Positions 1 to 5,235 are shown, numbered from the stretch's first letter. The stretch: DNA of 5,235 nucleotides from Desulfobacteraceae bacterium (GCA_030671225.1 DAOVAE010000100.1:1-5235), one strand, 5' to 3'. The notes: generated from the sequence alone by a model not told the origin. Translations and numbers: made by a program.

Positions 1-115
1 CATGCAAGATTAAGATAATAATTTATTCGGATGGAAAGGGAAAGGTAATTTTTTTCTATCTTGTGTGTAACCGTTTGAAAATCGGGAAAAAATTGTAAAT
101 GTTCAGGGTGTTGAG

Positions 116-1129
116 TTATTTAATGGATGCATTAGTAAACCTGTCAAATTCATCCCAGAAAATTGAACGGACAGTGTCTGTTTCTTTATGTATTTCGTGA
201 CGTGCGTCTGGAATTTCGGTGAATCTGCAATCGGGCAGCAAAGAGCAGATCGCCTTCTGGGCATCAATAGGAACAATCCTGTCATTTCCGGCGCTGACAA
301 TCAGAACAGGTGTTGTGATCTTTTCAGCATACCCGGGTTCGGTGAGTATCTCAATCGATTCAAATGTAGCTGAAAGCCATCCATAAGTCGGGCCGCCCAG
401 CGCAAGGTCGGGGTTTTCCGCTATCGCCCTGTTTTCATCCATAAAACGATCGGGGTCTGAAGTAAGTCTGTTGCCTTCAAATTTTTCACCGGTGTAGTCA
501 CCTGAACCGATAACATAAGCATGATCCAGTCCCACTTTGACTGCAACCCGTGTAATGAACCTGACAAACCATCCGGGCGAGGGTGATGTCAAAATATCGA
601 TCATCGGCGATACAAGAACCACTTTATCAGCGATGCCGGGATGATCATGAATGAAACGAAGCGTGATATGTGCCCCCATGGAATGGGCAAGGATGACCAA
701 TGGGAGTGCTGCTTCAGGTTGAACGATTTCCCTAAAAAACATGTTCAAATCATTAATGTAAATATCGTAGTTTTCAATAAATCCTTTATGCTTGTTAGTT
801 AAAATTCTTGTTGAAAGGCCCTGACCGAGCCAGTCAAAACTGTATACGTCAAAGCCTTTCTGAATTAGTTCGTTAATGGTTTCTGTATATTTTTCCATAA
901 ATTCTCTTCTACCGCCAAGCAATATGACCGAACCCAATCTTTTTTCTTTCCAGCATTTCCATACACCATAGCGAATAGACTGATTATCAGACGTCGTCAT
1001 ATAGTCATAAGGCGAAAACTTGCTTTCTTGAGCAGCGGAATGATTTTGAATCATAAGAAAAAGACTAAATAATAAGATAATGAGTTTTATAGGAATTGCG
1101 TTAATCCGAATTTTTACAAAGGCTAACAT
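116..1129 (-). CDS. exported alpha/beta-hydrolase, PldB-like lysophospholipase / monoglyceride lipase family
   Basis: A 337-residue serine hydrolase of the Hydrolase_4 (serine aminopeptidase S33) / PldB group, expected to cleave ester bonds in lysophospholipids or monoacylglycerols; the true substrate cannot be read from sequence. Visible: an N-terminal basic stretch, a hydrophobic core at about residues 12-27, and a Ser-Ala-Ala site ending at A33 that fits signal peptidase I, so the enzyme probably acts in the periplasm or envelope. The GRREFMEKY stretch (about 73-81) lies where the family carries its oxyanion-hole loop. DWLGQGLS (99-106) is the usual strand after it. The nucleophile elbow is AHSMGA with S150; the likely triad partners are D283 (GNDRIVP) and H311 (DARHEIH). 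LTSDPDRF and LALGGPTYGW (about 222-251) in the cap region resemble PldB-type proteins as I remember them. No clear Shine-Dalgarno precedes the ATG at 1129; the start is kept because it gives an intact signal peptide. It stands alone, divergent from the 1235 gene. Confidence 0.85.
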   Translation of the reverse strand: MLAFVKIRINAIPIKLIILLFSLFLMIQNHSAAQESKFSPYDYMTTSDNQSIRYGVWKCWKEKRLGSVILLGGRREFMEKYTETINELIQKGFDVYSFDWLGQGLSTRILTNKHKGFIENYDIYINDLNMFFREIVQPEAALPLVILAHSMGAHITLRFIHDHPGIADKVVLVSPMIDILTSPSPGWFVRFITRVAVKVGLDHAYVIGSGDYTGEKFEGNRLTSDPDRFMDENRAIAENPDLALGGPTYGWLSATFESIEILTEPGYAEKITTPVLIVSAGNDRIVPIDAQKAICSLLPDCRFTEIPDARHEIHKETDTVRSIFWDEFDRFTNASIK

Positions 1130-1145
1130 TTATAAAAAGTGCGTA

Positions 1146-1174
1146 TTGACCTCAATGGTCTTTTCAATTATGTT
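1146..1174 (+). promoter_or_regulatory. candidate sigma70-type promoter for the small acidic protein gene
   Basis: TTGACC at 1146-1151 matches the -35 consensus at five of six bases. After a 17-base spacer comes TATGTT at 1169-1174, four of six for a -10. An alternative -10, TATACT at 1175-1180, matches better but sits 23 bases from this -35. The -35 overlaps a short inverted repeat, ATTGA-CC-TCAAT (1145-1156), and TCAATTA occurs at 1164-1170 and 1186-1192, 22 bases apart. The spacer is shared with the divergent hydrolase gene, for which I find no convincing minus-strand promoter. This is inferred from consensus only. Confidence 0.35.
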
Positions 1175-1234
1175 TATACTGTCGATCAATTACGTTAGCT
1201 TAACTCACAATTGGGGTACTGAAACAGGATAAAA

Positions 1235-1489
1235 ATGGCAAAACACTCGCATAATCATGTTGAAACTTACGACGGTCTGATAGGGTTCGGTTTAGATCGT
1301 GAAACCGACGAAAACACGATTATCTACTACCTTCAGAAATTTTCGGATGACACACTAATGGGAGAATTGGTAAAAAGACTGACAGATGATGAACTAGACG
1401 AAATATTTTCCCTGCTGACACGTCTACTTAAAAAACATTTAAAAGATTCAGAGTATCACGCCCTTTTCCTTAAAGATGATCATCCATAA
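1235..1489 (+). CDS. small acidic conserved hypothetical protein (84 aa)
   Basis: Function unknown. The ATG at 1235 has a modest Shine-Dalgarno, CAGGA at 1225-1229, five bases upstream, which supports this start. The product is soluble, with no signal peptide or membrane segment. It opens with a His-rich tail (HSHNH), then GLIGFGLDRETDENTI, then what look like two or three amphipathic helices: YYLQKFSDD, LVKRLTDDELDEIFSLLTRL and LKKHLKDSEYHALF. The regular hydrophobic spacing in the last two suggests a helical bundle or a dimerising protein. From memory, short proteins of this style are annotated 'cytoplasmic protein' in deltaproteobacteria, but I cannot confirm a match. The histidines could bind metal, which is speculation. 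It is monocistronic, between a divergent hydrolase and the convergent DUF151 gene, with a weak terminator-like hairpin 37 bases after its stop. Confidence 0.8.
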   Translation: MAKHSHNHVETYDGLIGFGLDRETDENTIIYYLQKFSDDTLMGELVKRLTDDELDEIFSLLTRLLKKHLKDSEYHALFLKDDHP

Positions 1490-1525
1490 AATCAGGAATC
1501 ATTTTGAATTCTTAATGGATCGTTT

Positions 1526-1544
1526 TTTGAGGTCCTCAAATTTT
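1526..1544 (+). terminator. candidate weak intrinsic terminator after the 84-aa gene, overlapping the DUF151 stop
   Basis: TTTGAGG at 1526-1532 and CCTCAAA at 1534-1540 form a perfect 7-base inverted repeat around T1533, realistically a six-pair stem with a three-base loop. On the plus strand it is followed by TTTT (1541-1544), so it could end the 84-aa transcript. The stem is AT-rich and the T-tract short, so efficiency is doubtful. It covers the TGA stop of the convergent DUF151 gene (1536-1538). On the minus strand no T-tract follows, so it is a poor terminator in that direction. Confidence 0.35.
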
Positions 1545-2033
1545 GTACTTCCCGAAATCTTCAGGAGAAAGGTTTTCAAGATATTCTGCCCACTTTTTCC
1601 CTTCTTCGCTTTTGTTTAACATCTCATAATCACCTTCCGCCATTTGAGATTTTTCGAAAATCTTGTCATCCACATAAATGGGCGCACCAAATCGAAGTGC
1701 AATGGCAATTGCATCGCTTGGACGGGCATCCATAATGAAACTTTTTTCTTGAGATGCAAAATATATCTTCGCGTAAAAGGTGTTATCCTTTATATCGCAC
1801 ACTTCAACCTTCGACACTACCATATCCAGATTGTCGATGAAATTCTTGAAAAGATCATGGGTCATGGGTCGGTCAAACTTGATGTCCCTGAGCGCTGAAG
1901 CTATGGATGTGGCTTCGAGCAAGCCGATCCATATCGGAACCGCCTGATCACTATTAACCGACTTTAAGATAAGAATTGGTGTATTTGATGTGGGATCTAT
2001 TGCTATGCTCGCTATGCTTACTTCATGCAACAT
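1536..2033 (-). CDS. DUF151 / bifunctional nuclease (BFN) domain protein
   Basis: A 165-residue protein of the DUF151 family. Some members, described from plants, are called bifunctional nucleases with RNase and DNase activity; the role of bacterial members is not settled and nuclease activity here is inference. Family landmarks: the N-terminal strand MLHEVSIASIAIDP, VPIWIGLLEATSIA (about residues 32-45), RPMTHDL (55-61), a central strand pair, and the signature DARPSDAIAIALRFGAPIYV (102-121). A charged tail follows (EEGKKWAEYLENLSPEDF). No signal peptide or membrane segment, so cytoplasmic. I chose the ATG at 2033 because GAGGAGAG (2041-2048) lies seven bases upstream and the protein then begins as the family usually does. 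The reading frame could be extended to a TTG at 2057, but that would translate the Shine-Dalgarno itself. The gene starts inside the end of miaB with an 11-base overlap, which implies co-transcription and probably translational coupling. Confidence 0.9.
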   Translation of the reverse strand: MLHEVSIASIAIDPTSNTPILILKSVNSDQAVPIWIGLLEATSIASALRDIKFDRPMTHDLFKNFIDNLDMVVSKVEVCDIKDNTFYAKIYFASQEKSFIMDARPSDAIAIALRFGAPIYVDDKIFEKSQMAEGDYEMLNKSEEGKKWAEYLENLSPEDFGKYKI

Positions 2034-3444
2034 AATTTTTCTCTCCTCTTGAACCAAAAGATATTGGTTCTATGCTAACCGGTTCGCCCCATAGTGAATG
2101 GGAAAATGCTTTCACAATCCTGACATTAACCATCCTACCTATAATGATTCCATCACAGGAAACAGCGTCATCACCCTGGGGAAAATTTACTATCTTGTTT
2201 GTTGATGTACGTCCTGTCCACTGGACATCCTTATAACTGTTTTGTATATCAACTTTGGTCTGCTTTTTGCTTAAACCTTCAACAAGGATCGATTGAGTCG
2301 ATCCTACCAGCTCTTTATTCTTTTTGGTTGTAAAATGATCTTGCAGGTTCAACACCTGCTGTAATCTTTCCTTCTTTTCCTTTTCTGAAATCTTATCCGG
2401 AAATAAGGCCGCCGCTGCATTTGGACGGTCTGAATATTTAAACGCAAACAGACCGTCAAATTCCATTTCCTTAATCAATTCCAGGGTTTCTTCAAAATCG
2501 GTCCTTGTCTCTCCCGGAAAGCCTACAATAATATCAGATGTAATAGCGATATCAGGATAAATATTACGCAGTTTATCTACTTTTGCAAGGTATAATTTGC
2601 GATTATATTTCCGGTTCATTCTTTTTAAAACCCTGTTTGAGCCTGACTGTATTGGCAAATGTATATGACTGCATAACTTATCAAGCTCCTTAAAAGCGAG
2701 AATGAGATCTTCCGAAAGATCTTTTGGATGCGAGGTCGTAAACCTGATTCTTAAAAGATCGTCAATTCCGTTAACAAGCGCCAACAGTTCGGGAAATGTA
2801 CAGAGCCCTTCTTTTTTCCCATAGCTGTTTACGTTCTGGCCCAGCAGAGTAACCTCCCGCGCACCGGATTCGATAAGACGGCTGATTTCATTAATGATTT
2901 TTTCAGGATTTCTGCTTGTTTCCCTGCCCCGCACATAGGGGACAACGCAGTAAGTGCAATAATTGTCACATCCTTGCATGATGGTTACAAAGTTGGTGAC
3001 CTTTCCTTTATGGTACTCATTTGTAACAAAATCCAGTTCTTCTATCTGTTCTGACATTTCAACATCGACAATACGGCATTTTTTCGACTCTATCGTTTCT
3101 ATAATACCGGGTAAACGGCCAATAGCATTTGTCCCGAAAACAAGATCAAGGTGCGGCACACGCTGCAGGATCTTTGCACCTTCCTGCTGTGCAACACATC
3201 CGCCCACCCCGATAATAAGATCAGGCTTTTTTCTTTTTAAGCCTGCCAGACGCCCTAAAAAGCTGAAAACCTTTTGTTCGGCCTTTTCCCTGATTGCACA
3301 TGTATTAACAATGATCAGATCCGCCTTTTCCTGCGATGAGGTCATATTATATCGTAACGCCTTTAATCCCCTGGCAATCTGTTCGGAGTCGTAAACATTC
3401 ATCTGACATCCGATGGTATTAATATATAATTGTTTTGTTTTCAT
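2023..3444 (-). CDS. miaB: MiaB, tRNA-2-methylthio-N6-(dimethylallyl)adenosine-37 synthase
   Basis: A radical-SAM methylthiotransferase that adds a 2-methylthio group to N6-isopentenyladenosine at position 37 of tRNAs reading codons that begin with U, in the cytoplasm, using two [4Fe-4S] clusters and SAM. All 473 residues are present, normal for the family. The N-terminal UPF0004 domain supplies cluster ligands C13 (TIGCQMN), C49 (NTCAIRE) and C83 (GGCVAQ). The radical-SAM motif is C159, C163 and C166 (QGCDNYCTYC), followed by VPYVRGRETSR. GQNVNSYG, HLPIQSGSNRVLKRMNR and DIIVGFPGET are typical family blocks. A C-terminal TRAM domain (about 385-455) contains GRTSTNKIVNFP. GCQMNxxDSE at the N-terminus separates it from RimO and MtaB. 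The ATG at 3444 fits the usual MiaB N-terminus, but no Shine-Dalgarno is visible. A MITE-like repeat ends 10 bases upstream, so the leader and perhaps the promoter lie in or beyond it. It heads a two-gene unit with the DUF151 gene. Confidence 0.97.
   Translation of the reverse strand: MKTKQLYINTIGCQMNVYDSEQIARGLKALRYNMTSSQEKADLIIVNTCAIREKAEQKVFSFLGRLAGLKRKKPDLIIGVGGCVAQQEGAKILQRVPHLDLVFGTNAIGRLPGIIETIESKKCRIVDVEMSEQIEELDFVTNEYHKGKVTNFVTIMQGCDNYCTYCVVPYVRGRETSRNPEKIINEISRLIESGAREVTLLGQNVNSYGKKEGLCTFPELLALVNGIDDLLRIRFTTSHPKDLSEDLILAFKELDKLCSHIHLPIQSGSNRVLKRMNRKYNRKLYLAKVDKLRNIYPDIAITSDIIVGFPGETRTDFEETLELIKEMEFDGLFAFKYSDRPNAAAALFPDKISEKEKKERLQQVLNLQDHFTTKKNKELVGSTQSILVEGLSKKQTKVDIQNSYKDVQWTGRTSTNKIVNFPQGDDAVSCDGIIIGRMVNVRIVKAFSHSLWGEPVSIEPISFGSRGEKNYVA
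2041..2048 (-). promoter_or_regulatory. strong Shine-Dalgarno of the DUF151 gene, inside miaB
   Basis: Read on the minus strand the bases are GAGGAGAG, a strong match to the anti-Shine-Dalgarno, seven bases before the ATG at 2033. It lies within the last codons of miaB, so ribosomes finishing miaB pass over it before reinitiating. It decides the start codon in favour of ATG 2033 over TTG 2057. Confidence 0.8.
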
Positions 3445-3454
3445 GTATTATTTT

Positions 3455-3607
3455 TGACAATCTCGTAAAAAGTCGAAATTCGACGGCAAAGTAAAAAGCT
3501 CTAAATTCAGGGCGCTCAAATCCTGAGAAATGAGGCGTACTTATAGTACGCTGCAATGACGAAGGATGCTGCACAACGCAGAAGTTGGGCTTTTTACGAA
3601 GCCGTCA
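3455..3607. repeat. MITE-like / structured intergenic repeat, about 153 bases, with imperfect terminal inverted repeats
   Basis: The left end (3455-3474) reads TGACAATCTCGTAAAAAGTC. The right end on the opposite strand (3607-3588) reads TGACGGCTTCGTAAAAAGCC. They share TGAC and the ten-base core TCGTAAAAAG. A third, direct copy of the theme, GACGGCAAAGTAAAAAGCTC, lies at 3482-3501 and pairs even better with the right end (GACGGC/GCCGTC plus GTAAAAAGC/GCTTTTTAC). Inside are a perfect palindrome GTCGAA-A-TTCGAC (3472-3484), a seven-pair hairpin GCGTACT-TAT-AGTACGC (3535-3551), CTCA/TGAG (3515-3527) and CTGC/GCAG (3569-3581). No open reading frame of note is present. ATTTTT occurs at both junctions (3450-3455 and 3607-3612) but is too simple to be called a target-site duplication. 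From memory, sequences of this look recur in Desulfobacterales intergenic regions; that recollection is unverified. It fills most of the gap before miaB. Alternatives are an attenuator-like leader or a structured RNA. Confidence 0.6.
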
Positions 3608-3777
3608 TTTTTACTTTATGAAACAACAAGTCCAACAAATTCGGGTGATTCGGTTTTGAGATAAAGTGTAAAATGTTACTCATTTTCAAGTGTTTAAAAA
3701 ATAAACATTGACTGTTTAATGTCAAACCCTCTAAAACTGTGACGCATGAAAGATAAAAATGTTGCGGAGGATTTGAT
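3608..3777 (+). promoter_or_regulatory. upstream region of the DUF554 gene with candidate promoter and half-site array
   Basis: AT-rich, no coding frame. TTGACT at 3708-3713 is a good -35. The best -10 is TAAAAC at 3732-3737, after 18 bases, which is only four of six. Around the -35 lie three exact six-base half-sites: TGTTTA (3691-3696), TAAACA (3702-3707) and TGTTTA (3713-3718). They alternate in orientation, with starts exactly 11 bases apart, and TTGAC/GTCAA (3708-3712 and 3721-3725) form a further inverted pair. This arrangement would suit a repressor or a dimeric regulator bound along one DNA face, but in AT-rich DNA it may be chance. The remainder, 3608-3690, shows nothing I can name. 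No riboswitch-like conserved structure is seen. Confidence 0.35.
3766..3770 (+). promoter_or_regulatory. Shine-Dalgarno that fixes the TTG start of the DUF554 gene
   Basis: GGAGG seven bases before the TTG at 3778. It is the only strong ribosome-binding site near the start of this frame, and initiation at that TTG gives the normal DUF554 N-terminus (MLGTIVNT). It therefore supports a non-ATG start over any internal ATG. Confidence 0.8.
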
Positions 3778-4470
3778 TTGTTAGGAACCATAGTAAATAC
3801 TGTCGCAATCATTATCGGCAGTCTATTGGGACTTGTCTTTAGAGGCGGTATACCTAAAAAATATAATATCACCATTATGCAAGCCATAAGCCTTGCGGTA
3901 ATACTTATAGGCCTTAAAATGGCTTTGAAAACAGATGCGATATTATTGGTTATCTTCAGCCTAGTAATAGGTAGTCTAATAGGAGAATTCTTGAAAATTG
4001 AAGGTAGGCTGGAAAGTTTGGGCAAACGACTTGAAACAAGATTTGCAAAAGCCGGGGATGGAATATCGAAAGGTTTTGTTTTTACCAGTTTGATTTTTTG
4101 TGTAGGGTCGATGGCGATAGTAGGTTCACTGGAAAGCGGGCTTACCGGGAATCATCAAACTCTTTTTGCAAAATCTGCTCTGGACGGCATTTCTTCTATC
4201 ATTTTTACCTCTTCCCTTGGCATCGGCGTGATATTTTCTTCAATTTCGGTATTCATATATCAGGGACTGATAACAGCCAGCGCATCATTAATGAAGCCGT
4301 TTTTAATCACGCCTGTAATTAATCAAATGTCTGCTGTCGGAGGATTGTTAATAATGGCAATAGGCTGTAATCTGCTTGAAATTCAGAAAATCAAAGTCGG
4401 CAATATGCTTCCCGCCATATTTGTTCCACTCATTTATTATATTTTAAAACAGTTGTTAACATCTATTTAA
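3778..4470 (+). CDS. DUF554 family integral membrane protein (YqgA/YdfK-like)
   Basis: A 230-residue inner-membrane protein of the DUF554 family, which includes E. coli YqgA and B. subtilis YdfK; no biochemical function is established to my knowledge. Initiation is at TTG with GGAGG seven bases upstream. Hydrophobic segments are visible at about residues 3-21, 33-50, 54-72, 100-118, 138-165, 185-200 and 207-224, so six or seven membrane spans. Family blocks include GTIVNTVAIIIGSLLG at the start, GFVFTSLIFCVGSMAIVGSL (99-118), ESGLTGNHQTLFAKSALDG (119-137) with its conserved polar loop, GIGVIFSS, YQG (161-163), and GGLLIMAIGCNLLEI (188-202) before a short C-terminus. The small residues and polar loop between spans hint at a channel or transporter, but that is inference. 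It is monocistronic, divergent from miaB across the repeat and convergent with glgB. No plus-strand terminator is obvious after the stop. Confidence 0.92.
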   Translation: MLGTIVNTVAIIIGSLLGLVFRGGIPKKYNITIMQAISLAVILIGLKMALKTDAILLVIFSLVIGSLIGEFLKIEGRLESLGKRLETRFAKAGDGISKGFVFTSLIFCVGSMAIVGSLESGLTGNHQTLFAKSALDGISSIIFTSSLGIGVIFSSISVFIYQGLITASASLMKPFLITPVINQMSAVGGLLIMAIGCNLLEIQKIKVGNMLPAIFVPLIYYILKQLLTSI

Positions 4471-4649
4471 CCCGAGTATTTCATAAATTATTTCGATATG
4501 GATAAATAGTTAAAATAAAATTGATAATACAATGCGCGATATTACCTGAGAATAATGGCAACAATTTGCACTTTGAATAAATACCGGAAATATGGCGAAA
4601 AATTTCACCTTTCAGGCTCGTGAAATATCCGGGTTAGCCCAGATCCTCA
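4471..4649. other. convergent intergenic spacer between DUF554 gene and glgB
   Basis: 179 bases between the two stop codons. The first 110 or so are very AT-rich and show no open reading frame, repeat or plus-strand terminator that I can support. The remainder holds the hairpin assigned to glgB and a small GGG-TTAG-CCC inverted repeat at 4631-4640. Confidence 0.6.
4598..4626 (-). terminator. candidate intrinsic terminator of glgB
   Basis: On the minus strand ATTTCAC (4626-4620) and GTGAAAT (4608-4602) form a perfect seven-base inverted repeat around an 11-base loop. They are followed at once by TTTT (4601-4598), which joins the last stem T to give five Ts. It starts 24 bases after the glgB stop, in the expected orientation. 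CCGG at 4629-4632 and 4584-4587 can add an outer stem. The stem is AT-rich, so it may be weak. The plus strand lacks a T-tract after the hairpin, so it is unlikely to serve the DUF554 gene. Confidence 0.5.
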
Positions 4650-5235
4650 CTATTCAAAAGGTCGAAGTACAAGTGCAGTTCGAGTTGGAAGATATGCGCT
4701 AAGCAGATTGCGACCCTTGCCCATTAAAGTATCGAACAGGGTCAGATGATATTGGTCCGGGTGTAAACGGTTGTAACCCCCATATTCCGGCGCATCACTG
4801 TTGAAAATCATACGGTATTTTCCGGGCTGTGCTTCGAAGTGATAATCCGAATACGAGCGTTCGGGATGAAAGTTGAAGATAAATAGAAGTCCTGACCTTT
4901 CAAAAATAATAATTTTATTGTCCGAGTGCTCGTAAACAAGGTGTATTTCATTTGATTCCAGCAGTTTATAATCCCTGGATAGAGATATCATGTCTCGATC
5001 AAAACGAGCAAGGAATTGATATTTTAGGTTTTCGTCATCCACCAGACGCCATTGACGCCGGGCATATCTGTATGACCAGTTATTTCCTTCCCGCGGAAAG
5101 TCGATCCAATCCGGATGCCCGAATTCGTTACCCATGAAATTGAGATAGCCGTTACCCGCCGTGGCCAGAGTGATGAGCCGGATCATTTTATGCAGAGCCA
5201 TTCCGCGGGCCACGGTATGGTTATCATCACCCACC
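4650..5235 (-). CDS. glgB: 1,4-alpha-glucan branching enzyme, C-terminal part (GBE1-like), cut by the window edge
   Basis: The last 194 or so codons of a GH13 branching enzyme, which makes alpha-1,6 branches in glycogen by cutting an alpha-1,4 chain and transferring it. The gene enters from beyond 5235, so its start and the catalytic Asp/Glu/Asp of the barrel are outside the window. Visible from the cut inward: VGDDNHTVARGMALHKMIRL, then YLNFMGNEFGHPDWIDFP, REGNNWSYRYARRQW, LVDDENLKYQFLARFDRDM, and a C-terminal all-beta domain with FIFNFHPERSYSDY, PEYGGYNRL and a closing YLPTRTALVLRPFE. The GNEFGHPDWIDFP and YARRQW blocks resemble eukaryotic GBE1 and its bacterial relatives more than the E. 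coli type GlgB. The frame opens on a GTG at the edge (5234-5232) that is an internal valine codon, not a start. No signal peptide can be judged. The stop is TAG at 4652-4650, followed by a candidate terminator. Confidence 0.93.
   Translation of the reverse strand, partial: VGDDNHTVARGMALHKMIRLITLATAGNGYLNFMGNEFGHPDWIDFPREGNNWSYRYARRQWRLVDDENLKYQFLARFDRDMISLSRDYKLLESNEIHLVYEHSDNKIIIFERSGLLFIFNFHPERSYSDYHFEAQPGKYRMIFNSDAPEYGGYNRLHPDQYHLTLFDTLMGKGRNLLSAYLPTRTALVLRPFE

Noticed and set aside
1..115. A possible gene or terminator left of the hydrolase, including a CAT at 1-3 that could be a minus-strand start
   Set aside because: There is too little sequence to judge. No open frame, strong hairpin or ribosome-binding site can be supported here.
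103..373. Short frames on both strands overlapping the end of the hydrolase gene
   Set aside because: They overlap the triad-bearing C-terminal half of the hydrolase in other frames and show no protein features of their own.
1644..1898. An 84-codon plus-strand frame within the DUF151 gene
   Set aside because: It is a shadow of the conserved DUF151 frame on the other strand and resembles no known family.
2034..2057. An eight-residue N-terminal extension of the DUF151 protein from TTG 2057
   Set aside because: The extension would translate the strong GAGGAGAG site that serves the ATG at 2033, and no ribosome-binding site is evident before the TTG.
2963..3394. A 143-codon plus-strand open frame opposite miaB
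   Set aside because: It lies wholly antisense to a complete, well-conserved miaB. Its product is Cys/Ser/Phe-rich and shows no family features.
2023..3444. RimO or MtaB instead of MiaB
   Set aside because: The GCQMNxxDSE N-terminus, the CDNYCTYC cluster motif and the TRAM block GRTSTNKIVNFP fit MiaB; RimO typically has GCxKNxxDSE.
3445..3777. A CRISPR array or a riboswitch in the large intergenic region
   Set aside because: There are no regularly spaced identical repeats with unique spacers, and I recognise no riboswitch core. The repeated motifs are the ends of one element.
3594..4025. A 143-codon minus-strand open frame across the repeat end and the DUF554 gene
   Set aside because: It runs antisense to conserved DUF554 sequence and through the repeat's terminal motif, with no recognisable domain.
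4098..4322. A 74-codon plus-strand frame inside the DUF554 gene
   Set aside because: It is an out-of-frame shadow within a conserved membrane-protein frame.
5232..5234. GTG at the right edge as the start of a short branching-enzyme-like protein
   Set aside because: The sequence aligns with the interior of branching enzymes and is a valine codon; the gene continues past the window.

Overview
The window looks like ordinary chromosome from a moderately AT-rich Gram-negative bacterium. My best guess is a deltaproteobacterium (Desulfobacterota, a Desulfobacterales-like sulfate reducer). That guess rests on remembered gene neighbourhoods and protein styles: miaB followed by a DUF151 gene, the small histidine/acid-rich 'cytoplasmic protein', and a GBE1-like branching enzyme. 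No taxonomic marker is present, so it is inference.

Layout from left to right. Bases 1-115 hold no gene I can support. At 116-1129 (minus) is an alpha/beta-hydrolase of the PldB/monoglyceride-lipase type with an export signal. A 105-base divergent spacer with a candidate promoter leads to 1235-1489 (plus), a small acidic protein of unknown function. This converges on a minus-strand pair: miaB (2023-3444, tRNA methylthiotransferase) and a DUF151 'bifunctional nuclease' family gene (1536-2033). The two overlap by 11 bases and the second has its ribosome-binding site inside miaB. Upstream of miaB, the gene-free stretch 3445-3777 contains a structured repeat of about 153 bases (3455-3607) with related inverted ends. 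It is MITE-like and starts only 10 bases from the miaB start codon. The rest of that stretch carries a candidate promoter and an operator-like array of half-sites for 3778-4470 (plus), a DUF554 integral membrane protein starting at TTG. It converges across 179 bases on the C-terminal part of a glycogen branching enzyme (4650-5235, minus), which runs off the right edge.

The genes do not form one pathway. They cover tRNA modification (miaB), a coupled DUF151 protein, glycogen or alpha-glucan synthesis (glgB), lipid or ester hydrolysis in the envelope, and two genes of unknown role. I see no phage, CRISPR, toxin-antitoxin or defence genes and no RNA gene. I do not find a convincing new multi-gene system. 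The parts most worth a second look are the repeat abutting miaB and the 11-base-spaced half-site array before the DUF554 gene.
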